Below, one piece after another: positions 56,500 to 64,000 of a DNA stretch of 64,000 nt. Numbering within the stretch: the first letter of the stretch is position 1; every line of letters begins with the position of its first letter. The DNA is from Rhodovulum sp. (GTDB taxonomy: Bacteria; Pseudomonadota; Alphaproteobacteria; Rhodobacterales; Rhodobacteraceae). Below the pieces are notes generated by a model, which worked only from the letters and a program-made list of their open reading frames with translations, made no database searches and had not been told where the DNA came from. The DNA lies in the NCBI GenBank assembly GCA_020637615.1, contig JACKKC010000008.1, forward strand, positions 1 to 64,000, in the 5' to 3' direction. Both the position numbers and the translations under genes were made by a program.

Positions 56500-57704
56500 T
56501 GCCGCGCGCACTCCTCATGGTGATGGATTCGGCCGGCTGCGGCGGCGCGCCGGATGCCGCGGAATTCGGCGATGCCGGCGCCAATACGCTCGGCCATATC
56601 GTGCAGGCCTGCGCCGAGGGCCGGGCCGAAGAGGGCCGTTCCGGCCCGCTCCATGTGCCGAACCTCGCGGCGCTGGGTCTCGGCGCCGCGCTGCGCCTCG
56701 CCTCCGACATCGCGCTCCCGGGCCTCGATGCCCCGCCCCGCGGCCTCTGGGGCGCGGCGACGGAGGTTTCGCGCGGCAAGGACACGCCCTCGGGCCATTG
56801 GGAGCTCGCCGGCGTGCCTGTGCCCTGGGAATGGCATTATTTTCCCCGCGCGACTCCGGCCATCCCGCCGGAGGTCACCGACCCGCTGATCGCGCGTGCC
56901 GGCCTCGAGGGCACGCTCTGCAACGTGCATTCCTCGGGCATGCCGGTCCTGCGCGAATACGGCGAGGAGCATATCCGCACGGGCAAGCCGATCCTCTATA
57001 CCTCCGTGGACAGCGTGCTGCAGATCGCCGCGCACGAGACGCATTTCGGGCTCGAACGGCTCTACGAGACCTGCCGGATCGCGGCGGAGATCGTGCACCC
57101 GCTGCGGGTGGGCCGCGTGATCGCCCGGCCCTTCGTCGGCGAGACGGCCGAGACCTTCCGCCGCACGCCGAACCGCCGCGACCTCGCGATCCCGCCGCCC
57201 GAGCCGACGCTCCTCGACCGGGTGGTGGCGGCGGGCGGGCGGACCCATGCCATCGGCAAGATCGGCGACATCTTCGCCCATCGCGGCATCACCACGCTCG
57301 CCAAGGGCAAGGACGACATGGCGCTGGTGGATGCGACCCTGGCGGCGCTGGAAGCGGCGGGCGAGGGCGATCTCATCTTCGCCAATTACGTGGATTTCGA
57401 CACGCTCTACGGCCATGCCCGCGACGTGGCGGGCTATGCGCGGGCGCTGGAGGCCTTCGATGCGCGCCTGCCGGAGGTCTTCGCGCGGCTGCGACCCGGC
57501 GACCTGATGTTCGTCACCGCCGATCACGGCAACGACCCCACATGGGCGGGCACCGATCATACCCGCGAGCGCGTGCCGGTGCTGGGTTGCGGGCCGGGGA
57601 TCGCCCCGCGGAGCATCGGCCTTGTCGGCTACGCCGATGTCGGCGAGACGCTCGCGGCGCATCTCGGCATCCCGCCGGGGAAGCACGGGCGGAGCTTCCT
57701 GTGA
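56499..57704 (+). CDS. deoB: Phosphopentomutase
   Basis: The 401-residue alkaline phosphatase-fold mutase interconverts deoxyribose 1- and 5-phosphate, linking deoA to deoC. It has the N-terminal metal block MVMDSAGCGGAPDA, the phosphorylated Thr in GKDTPSGHWE, and the C-terminal metal blocks NYVDFDTLYGH and TADHGNDP. It ends the operon. A family B remnant and the upp promoter follow. Confidence 0.95.
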   Translation: MPRALLMVMDSAGCGGAPDAAEFGDAGANTLGHIVQACAEGRAEEGRSGPLHVPNLAALGLGAALRLASDIALPGLDAPPRGLWGAATEVSRGKDTPSGHWELAGVPVPWEWHYFPRATPAIPPEVTDPLIARAGLEGTLCNVHSSGMPVLREYGEEHIRTGKPILYTSVDSVLQIAAHETHFGLERLYETCRIAAEIVHPLRVGRVIARPFVGETAETFRRTPNRRDLAIPPPEPTLLDRVVAAGGRTHAIGKIGDIFAHRGITTLAKGKDDMALVDATLAALEAAGEGDLIFANYVDFDTLYGHARDVAGYARALEAFDARLPEVFARLRPGDLMFVTADHGNDPTWAGTDHTRERVPVLGCGPGIAPRSIGLVGYADVGETLAAHLGIPPGKHGRSFL

Positions 57705-57739
57705 CGATGGCCGTCCTGTCGCCGGCATTCGGAATTCAC

Positions 57740-57838
57740 CATTCCCGGCTTGACCGCACCGCAACGAGACGAGGGCGGGCGCTGCCCGGCGGTAGCCCGT
57801 CGGGCGGGACAGTTGTGCAGCGCGCGTCACCGGCTCCG
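57740..57838 (+). repeat. Dispersed intergenic repeat family B, copy B6 (internally deleted)
   Basis: The left end (GCTTGACCGCACCGCAACGAG, then ACGAGGG) joins directly to the right half (CGGGCGCTGCCCGGCGG, TAGCCCGTCGGGCGGGAC). About 70 bases are missing compared with the full copies. It lies between deoB and upp. Confidence 0.55.
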
Positions 57839-57865
57839 GTGGGCGCGGGCGCCTGTCGAGGAGGA

Positions 57866-57895
57866 TTGACACCGGGTTAACGCCGAAACGATAAC
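57866..57895 (+). promoter_or_regulatory. Possible sigma-70-type promoter for upp
   Basis: TTGACA (57866-57871) is followed after 18 bases by GATAAC (57890-57895), an acceptable -10. The upp ATG is 74 bases downstream. The region is AT-richer than its surroundings. Unsupported by any experiment. Confidence 0.45.
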
Positions 57896-57969
57896 GCCGA
57901 AATATCAACTGCTTGATGAAATGTGCGCGCGCGCACAGACCGTGCCCAGCCGCCTGCGAGGAGGCCCCG

Positions 57970-58602
57970 ATGCCCGAGCATCTGACGATCGTCGAACACC
58001 CGCTGGTGCAGCACAAGCTGACGCTGATGCGCGAGCGCGACACCTCCACCGCGAGCTTCCGGCGGCTCCTGCGCGAGATCAGCCACCTGCTCGCCTATGA
58101 GGTCACCCGCGACCTGCCGATGACCACGCGCACCATCGAGACGCCGCTCGAAGAGATGGAGGCGCCGGTCCTGAAGGGCAAGAAGCTCGCGCTGGTCTCG
58201 ATCCTGCGCGCGGGCAACGGGCTGCTCGACGGCGTGCTGGAGCTGATCCCCTCGGCACGGGTGGGCTTCGTCGGCCTCTATCGCGACGAGGCGACGCTGC
58301 AGCCGGTGCAATACTACTCCAAGCTGCCCGCCGACCTGCCCGAGCGGGTGACGATCGCGGTCGATCCGATGCTCGCCACCGGCAATTCCTCGGCCGCCGC
58401 CGTCGACCTGATCAAGGCGGCCGGGGCCACTGACGTGCGCTTCCTCTGCCTTCTCGCCGCCCCCGAGGGCGTGGCGCGCATGAAGGACGCGCACCCGGAC
58501 GTGCGCATCGTGACCGCCGCGCTCGACCGCCGCCTGAACGAGCGGGGCTATATCCTGCCCGGGCTCGGGGATGCTGGCGACCGCATGTTCGGTACCAAAT
58601 AG
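57970..58602 (+). CDS. upp: Uracil phosphoribosyltransferase
   Basis: The 210-residue enzyme joins uracil and PRPP to give UMP. It has HPLVQHKLTLMRERDT at the N-terminus, the PRPP loop VDPMLATGNSSAAAVDLIK, and the C-terminal GLGDAGDRMFGTK, all diagnostic. GAGGAGG lies 7 bases before ATG at 57970. It works with the cdd-deo operon upstream in pyrimidine salvage but has its own promoter region. Confidence 0.96.
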   Translation: MPEHLTIVEHPLVQHKLTLMRERDTSTASFRRLLREISHLLAYEVTRDLPMTTRTIETPLEEMEAPVLKGKKLALVSILRAGNGLLDGVLELIPSARVGFVGLYRDEATLQPVQYYSKLPADLPERVTIAVDPMLATGNSSAAAVDLIKAAGATDVRFLCLLAAPEGVARMKDAHPDVRIVTAALDRRLNERGYILPGLGDAGDRMFGTK

Positions 58603-58610
58603 GGCGGGCC

Positions 58611-59270
58611 ATGACCGATCGAGACCCCACGCCCGAGGAGATCCTCGCCTTCTGGTTCCCCGACGGCCCCGACCCGGAGCCCGACGCCCATATCGGCTTC
58701 TGGGAATGGCGCATGCGCGGCGGCGCCCATGCGGAGGTGGTCGCGCGCTTCGCCGGCGCGACCGAACGCGCCGCCGCCGGCGAGTTCGACCATTGGGCCG
58801 GAACGCCGCGCGGCCGGCTCGCGCTGATCATCCTGCTCGACCAGTTCTCCCGTTCGGTCTGGCAAGACACGCCGCGCGCCTTCGCCCAGGACCCGAAGGC
58901 GCTCGCCCTCTGTCTCGAAGGGCTCGACAACGGCCATTTCGACGCGCTGGAGAATCCCTGGCAGAAGGTGACGTTCAAGCTGCCGCTGGTGCATTGCGAA
59001 TGCCCCGGCCATCTCGCCAATCTCGACCGCAACCTCGAACTGGCGGCGCGGATCGCCGAAGAGGCGCCGGAGCGGCTCGGGCCGATCTACCGGAACATGG
59101 CCAGGCGACAGGCGCCCGCCGTGCGCGCCGTGATCGCCGCCTTCGGGCGCCATCCCCACCGCAACGCCATCCTCGGGCGGAACTCGAGCCCGGAGGAGGC
59201 CGAATATCTCGCCAGGGGCGCCTTCCCGCACCAGAGCGACATGAGAAAGCTGGTGCGGGACGACCCCTAG
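58611..59270 (+). CDS. DUF924-family protein
   Basis: The 219-residue soluble protein begins with the family hallmark PEEILAFWFPD. It also has LALIILLDQFSRSVWQDTPRAFAQD and the PLVHCE block with FGRHPHRNAILGR near the C-terminus. DUF924 is a helical, TPR-like family of unknown biochemical role. It starts 8 bases after upp, so it is probably co-transcribed. Its TAG overlaps the stop of the convergent sulfotransferase gene. Confidence 0.9.
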   Translation: MTDRDPTPEEILAFWFPDGPDPEPDAHIGFWEWRMRGGAHAEVVARFAGATERAAAGEFDHWAGTPRGRLALIILLDQFSRSVWQDTPRAFAQDPKALALCLEGLDNGHFDALENPWQKVTFKLPLVHCECPGHLANLDRNLELAARIAEEAPERLGPIYRNMARRQAPAVRAVIAAFGRHPHRNAILGRNSSPEEAEYLARGAFPHQSDMRKLVRDDP

Positions 59271-59914
59271 GCCTGCCGACTTGCCTGCTCGGCGGCCCGT
59301 TTCGCCAGGAACTCGTCCACCTCCTTCTGGAAATCCTGCGTCGCGTTGACGCGCGGGAAGGCCGCATCCGGAACCGGAACGCCGAGGAAGTCGCAGAGCG
59401 GCCCCCAGCCGTCCCCGAGCTTGTGGATCAGCAGCCGTTCCGGCGCCACGCGCGCCTTCACCGCCGCCACGTTCGCCTCGTAGACCGCGATGCAATGCTC
59501 CCGGTCGGCGGGCCTGCCGCCGAAGACGCGCAGCGACAGGAGCTGGCTGCCCGGCGCGCTCTCCTCGGTCTCGGTATCCGCGAGCACGACGCGCAGGATC
59601 GTCTTCGAGTAGCTCTCCCACCAGCTTTCCGCGCTGCGCCAGGTCAGCAGGACCTTGGCATCGGGAAAGGCCTCGATGAGCTGCGGCCAGTAATAGGCCG
59701 AGGGCCAGTCGAGGCAGGAGCGGTAGCCCCCGAGCAGCAGGTCCCAGTCCGGGGTCGCGCCGCAGGCGATGGCGCGCCAATGCGCCCGCGTCTCGGGATT
59801 GGCGATCACCTCGCGCTGGTGGTGGCAGGGGCCGAAGCCGAGCATGTTCAGTGCCTCGCGCATGGAATCGGTGCCCGTGCGACCGAATCCGGTCCCGATG
59901 ATCTCGAGCGTCAT
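59267..59914 (-). CDS. Sulfotransferase-family protein
   Basis: The 215-residue protein begins with the PAPS 5'-phosphosulfate loop IGTGFGRTGTDSMREAL and contains the 3'-phosphate block VLLTWRSAESWWESY. This is the layout of the eukaryote-like Sulfotransfer_4 group. Members move sulfate from PAPS to lipids or glycans. The target is unknown. The ATG at 59914 begins the loop. Its stop interlocks with the DUF924 stop (CTAG). Confidence 0.85.
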   Translation of the reverse strand: MTLEIIGTGFGRTGTDSMREALNMLGFGPCHHQREVIANPETRAHWRAIACGATPDWDLLLGGYRSCLDWPSAYYWPQLIEAFPDAKVLLTWRSAESWWESYSKTILRVVLADTETEESAPGSQLLSLRVFGGRPADREHCIAVYEANVAAVKARVAPERLLIHKLGDGWGPLCDFLGVPVPDAAFPRVNATQDFQKEVDEFLAKRAAEQASRQA

Positions 59915-60088
59915 GTCCTCCCCTCCCGGCGCCGCGACGGCGCCCGGGGAGGCTAGACGGCGCGCTCGCCCGTGACAACGCCGACGCGCTCGCGGCGCGG
60001 CCGGGGAGCCGCGCCGCTCGGGGCGCATCGCAGGCACGACATCCACATCACCACCCGTCAGGCCGGGCTGCGCCACTGCCCGAAGCGC

Positions 60089-60925
60089 CTAGCGGCGGCG
60101 CCGGCGCCAGCCGCCGAGGCCGAGCGCGACGATGCCGCCGAGGAGCAGCGGCAGCCCGGCCGGCAGCGGCACCGGCGCGACCTTCGTGGCCCCGAAGGTC
60201 AGCGTCGGGTTGCGCTGGCTCGCATCGAGGCCCTCGTCCTCGCGGATGAGGCCGATGCCGGGCGCGTAATACTTGAAGCCCAGCGCACCGGGCTCGAGCC
60301 GCGTCGATTCGAGGATCTTCACGACGTCGCGGAAGATGCCCACCTCCACCGCGACGACCTCGCCGAGGGAGGCGATCCGCGCCTCGTCGAGCGCGCCGTC
60401 GCGCGGCGCGGATTCCTGGAAGTAGGCGAATCCGACCGCCGGCGTCGCGGGCATGATGTAGCCCGGCCGGGCACCGTTCACGCCCGCGCGCCAGGACGAG
60501 GCGCTGTCGGTGCCGGTCAGCTTGCCGTCGTCGTCGTACGCGTAGTTCGTGACGTCCTCGCCGAGATACCAGACGTTGCCGGCGCGATCCTGCGCGTAAT
60601 AGTCGAAGGTATCCTCCACGAGCAGGCCGTCCTCGAAGGCCCGGTCGCGCTGCACCGTCGCCCGCACGCCGAGGATGGTCGGGCCCCTGCGCTTCAGCAC
60701 GCTCAGCTCCGAGCGTTCGGTGAAGGGCTCGCCGTCCTCCTCGCCCTTGGCGGAGAGCACAGTCCTCTGCCCCGGCCGCAGCGGAAAATAGGCATTGTCG
60801 ACCGGCGCGCCGGGCTCGAAGGCGCGCGCGTCGAACTGCGGCAGCACCGTCGTGGCCCAGGCGTCGCCGGCGACGAGCGCTGCCCCGGCGGCGAGGGCGA
60901 GTGGAAGTCGGTAGCCTCTCGGCAT
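60089..60925 (-). CDS. Exported protein with VPLPA-CTERM sorting signal
   Basis: The 278-residue protein has a signal peptide (LALAAGAALVAGDAWA-TT), then a beta-rich domain of unknown class (FPLRPGQRTVLSAKGEEDGEPFTERSELSVL...). The C-terminus is APVPLPAGLPLLLGG, a hydrophobic helix and a basic WRRRRR tail. This is the VPLPA-CTERM sorting signal, processed by a rhombosortase or exosortase-type protease in related bacteria. No such protease is in the window. The domain may bind a ligand; function unknown. Confidence 0.85.
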   Translation of the reverse strand: MPRGYRLPLALAAGAALVAGDAWATTVLPQFDARAFEPGAPVDNAYFPLRPGQRTVLSAKGEEDGEPFTERSELSVLKRRGPTILGVRATVQRDRAFEDGLLVEDTFDYYAQDRAGNVWYLGEDVTNYAYDDDGKLTGTDSASSWRAGVNGARPGYIMPATPAVGFAYFQESAPRDGALDEARIASLGEVVAVEVGIFRDVVKILESTRLEPGALGFKYYAPGIGLIREDEGLDASQRNPTLTFGATKVAPVPLPAGLPLLLGGIVALGLGGWRRRRR

Positions 60926-61149
60926 GGCGGGTCCCCCTGGTCTCTCGGCGCGGCGGGCGGCAAGCCCGGTGCCGCGTGCAAGCGCCAGTGGAGCGCCGAT
61001 CCGGCGGCCGGTAAATCCGACGTCCGTGCGATCGCGCCCGATCCGGCATCGCTGCGCTATCCCGCACGGGCATCGCACATCCGTGTGACGCGCGGCGACG
61101 GCGGTCGTGCTAGGCTCGGGAAAGATCTCGAGAGAGGGATGACAGTCGC

Positions 61150-61689
61150 ATGCTGCACGGATTGTCGCGGCGCTGGCTGCTCGGCGGTTTCGCCGTGGCC
61201 GCGATCCTCCTGCTCGCCGGGCTCGACCAGCTGACCGGCGACGAGCCGCTCAGCGGCGCCGATTTCCTGCTCGACGTCCTCGACAAGGGACTGCTCGTCG
61301 GCACGGTGCTGGTGATCGTGATGCTTTCGGGCGAGATGCGCGGGCTTCGGGCCGAGCAGGAGACGATCCGCGGCGACCTGAGGGCGGCGATCGCCGCGGG
61401 CGAGGCCTGGCGCGAGCTCAGCCGGACCCATATCGAGGGGCTGTCCGCGGCCATCGCGCGCCAGTTCGATGCCTGGAACCTCAGCGCGGCCGAGGCCGAG
61501 ATCGCCGGCCTCATGCTCAAGGGCATGTCCCTGCGCGAGATCGCCGCGGCGCGCCGGACCAGCGACACCACCATCCGCCAGCAGGCGGCGAGCATCTACC
61601 GCAAGTCGGGCCTCTCGGGGCGCGCCGAGCTCTCGGCCTATTTCCTCGACAGCCTCTCGCCGATCCCCGCGCCTCGCGCCGCCGAATAG
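61150..61689 (+). CDS. Membrane-anchored LuxR-type helix-turn-helix regulator
   Basis: The 179-residue protein has two hydrophobic helices (LGGFAVAAILLLAGL, residues ~11-25; LLVGTVLVIVMLSG, ~48-61) with a short loop. A coiled coil follows (GEMRGLRAEQETIRGDLRAAI). The LuxR-type helix-turn-helix at ~110-160 contains LSAAEAEIAGLMLKGMSLREIA and TTIRQQAASIYRKSGLSGRAEL. It has no receiver or autoinducer domain. The signal could come from the membrane. It is divergent from the VPLPA-CTERM gene, which may be its target. Confidence 0.85.
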   Translation: MLHGLSRRWLLGGFAVAAILLLAGLDQLTGDEPLSGADFLLDVLDKGLLVGTVLVIVMLSGEMRGLRAEQETIRGDLRAAIAAGEAWRELSRTHIEGLSAAIARQFDAWNLSAAEAEIAGLMLKGMSLREIAAARRTSDTTIRQQAASIYRKSGLSGRAELSAYFLDSLSPIPAPRAAE

Positions 61690-61796
61690 CTGCCGGCCGG
61701 CTGCCTGCGACGTCTTCGAGCGATGCCTTGCCGCGAATGGCTGCTATCCTGCGCACCATGCGCGGGCCGCAGTGACGGCCCTGCGGGGAGGCGCGA

Positions 61797-62462
61797 ATGA
61801 CCGAGACCGAACAGCCGACGCTGCACTACCATCCCTTCGCGTCCTTCTGCCAGAAGGTGCTGATCGCGCTCTACGAGAAGGCGGTTCCCTTCCGGCCGAA
61901 CCTCGTCGACCTGGGCGATCCCGAGGAACGCGCAGCCTTGCAGCGCATCTGGCCGTTCGGGAAATTCCCCGTGCTGGAGGATGCAGGGCGGATCGTGGCG
62001 GAATCGAGCTCGATCATCGAGTACCTGGACCTGCGCCATCCGCAGGCGCCGCGCATGGTGCCGGAGGATCCGGCGGCGGCGCTCGCCGTGCGCACAGCCG
62101 ACCGCTTCTACGACACATACGTACATCTGCCGATGCAGAAGATCGTCACCGATTGCATCCGGCCGGAAGGGCGGGCCGATCCGCAAGGGGTGGAGGAGGC
62201 GCGCGCCACGCTGGCGACCGCCTATGCCATGATCGAAGCGGAAGCGGGCGCGCGGGAATGGGCCGCCGGCGATCGCTTCGGCATGGCCGATTGCGCCGCA
62301 GCGCCGGCGCTCTTCTATGCCAATTGGGTACAGCCGCTCATGCCCGAATATCCTGCTGCCGCCGCCTATCTGGCGCGGCTGCGGGCACGGCCCTCCGTCG
62401 CCCGCGTCGTCGAGGAGGCGCGGCCCTACCGGCATCTCTTCCCGGCGGAGCGCCGGGCCTGA
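61797..62462 (+). CDS. Glutathione S-transferase family protein
   Basis: The 221-residue protein has a thioredoxin-fold N-domain (LHYHPFASFCQKVLIALYEKAVPF; FGKFPVLEDAGRIVAESSSIIEYL), where cis-Pro and ESS bind glutathione. An all-helical C-domain follows with GDRFGMADCAAAPAL. The Ser/Cys at the active-site position (FCQK) allows either conjugation or reductase-like activity; substrate unknown. ATG at 61797. It is a single gene between the LuxR-type regulator and a family B repeat. Confidence 0.9.
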   Translation: MTETEQPTLHYHPFASFCQKVLIALYEKAVPFRPNLVDLGDPEERAALQRIWPFGKFPVLEDAGRIVAESSSIIEYLDLRHPQAPRMVPEDPAAALAVRTADRFYDTYVHLPMQKIVTDCIRPEGRADPQGVEEARATLATAYAMIEAEAGAREWAAGDRFGMADCAAAPALFYANWVQPLMPEYPAAAAYLARLRARPSVARVVEEARPYRHLFPAERRA

Positions 62463-62479
62463 GACCGGGCGGCCCCAGG

Positions 62480-62621
62480 GTGATTGCATTTGGAGCCCGT
62501 TGTTCCCGTTTCGACCGTCCCGCGACACGATGAGGGCAGCGCCTGCCCCGGGCGGGATCGCAACGCCAGGCGCGCCCGGAACTCGGCATGTCGGGGTCGC
62601 CTTGCCATGTAGTTCCCCTGG
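62480..62621 (+). repeat. Dispersed intergenic repeat family B, copy B7 (shortened)
   Basis: The left end is intact (TTGCATTTGGAGC..., TTTCGACCGTCCCGCGACACG, ATGAGGGCAGCGCCTGCCC). It then jumps to the right end (GGAACTCGGCATGTCGGGGT, CGCCTTGCCATG), lacking the middle hairpins. It occupies about half of the 291-base gap before xdhC. Confidence 0.6.
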
Positions 62622-62753
62622 GAGGGGTCATCGGCCCCGGCCACGCCCGTGCAGATTTTCCGATAGCCTGTCGTGCCCCACCATGGCGCAACCCCTGTCG
62701 CCGCGGCGGCCAGGGGGCTATATCACGGCAGTGACCCTGAGACAGGATACCGC

Positions 62754-63814
<1,061 letters not shown>

Positions 63815-63818
<4 letters not shown>

Positions 63819-64000
63819 CGGCCGGCGGCGCAGTGGCGGGCCGGCCGGTGGTCGCGGCCATCCTGCTCGCCGCGGGGGAGGCGCGCCGGATGCGCGGGCG
63901 CGACAAGCTGCTCGAGGCGATCGGGGGCCGGCCGGCGCTGCGCCATGCCGCCGAGGCGGCGCTGGCGAGCCGGGCCGATCGCGTGCTGGTCGTGCTTCCG
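63815..64000 (+). CDS. MocA/MobA-like nucleotidyltransferase, N-terminal part (cut by window end)
   Basis: The frame starts at GTG 63815, overlapping the xdhC stop by 4 bases, and runs off the window. The visible ~62 residues include VVAAILLAAGEARRMRGRDKLLEAIGGRP, the NTP-binding G-x-x-x-R-M-G-x-x-K signature of molybdenum cofactor cytidylyl/guanylyltransferases. Next to xdhC it probably adds CMP (MocA) or GMP to the cofactor. The length and exact class cannot be judged. Confidence 0.85.

Overview
This 64 kb window comes from a very GC-rich chromosome. Most coding stretches look above 70% GC by eye, with strong G/C third-position preference. The gene content points to an alphaproteobacterium of the Rhodobacterales (Paracoccaceae/Roseobacteraceae type). 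The supporting evidence is a PccR-regulated propionyl-CoA carboxylase locus, a tatABC - DUF815 ATPase next to an nlpD-like/pcm/surE block, a VPLPA-CTERM sorting signal, a PHB-depolymerase-type esterase, and paralogous small beta-barrel outer membrane proteins ending in Phe. I see no tRNA, rRNA, transposase, integrase or CRISPR array.

Layout. (1) 0-10.6 kb is mixed: a CopG-like / PHB-depolymerase / C45-acyltransferase operon, a GH15 glycosidase, prfC, a LysE exporter, an orphan ParA, an atypical SDR and an orphan ABC ATPase. (2) 10.8-13.3 kb holds a BTAD/TolB-like/TPR regulator with a small divergent unknown gene. (3) 13.4-19.3 kb carries tatA-tatB-tatC and an ATPase gene fused in frame to a low-GC helix-turn-helix segment, facing a cupin, nlpD-like, pcm, surE block. 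(4) 19.4-26.2 kb is a two-partner secretion pair (large exoprotein with four MBG-type repeats plus its TpsB pore) with a divergent trypsin-like protease. (5) 26.3-34.2 kb carries a flavin monooxygenase, exonuclease III, an A-type Fe-S carrier, a dGTPase, a glycine-zipper lipoprotein and two related outer membrane barrels. (6) 34.5-48.4 kb is a propionate/methylmalonyl-CoA locus: pccR, pccB, three small genes, pccA, mcm, maeB and prpE. Together they encode propionate activation, carboxylation, isomerisation to succinyl-CoA and decarboxylation of malate. (7) 48.5-53.9 kb is a signalling cluster: a consensus sigma-54 promoter, a small secreted molybdopterin-fold protein, a membrane kinase with a degenerate ATPase domain, a soluble hybrid kinase with Hpt, and an NtrC-type sigma-54 activator. 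(8) 54.0-58.6 kb is nucleoside salvage (cdd-deoC-deoA-deoB, then upp). (9) 58.6-64 kb has DUF924, a sulfotransferase, a VPLPA-CTERM protein, a membrane-bound LuxR-type regulator, a GST, xdhC and the start of a MocA/MobA-like gene.

Almost every large non-coding gap is filled by dispersed palindromic intergenic elements. I recognise family A (three copies), family B (seven copies) and family C (two copies), plus a shorter palindrome-plus-tail element (two copies). They account for most of the intergenic space above 250 bases.

The most unusual items are the helix-turn-helix/DUF815 fusion with its foreign composition, the sigma-54-linked four-gene signalling cluster with a pseudokinase, and the dispersed structured repeats.
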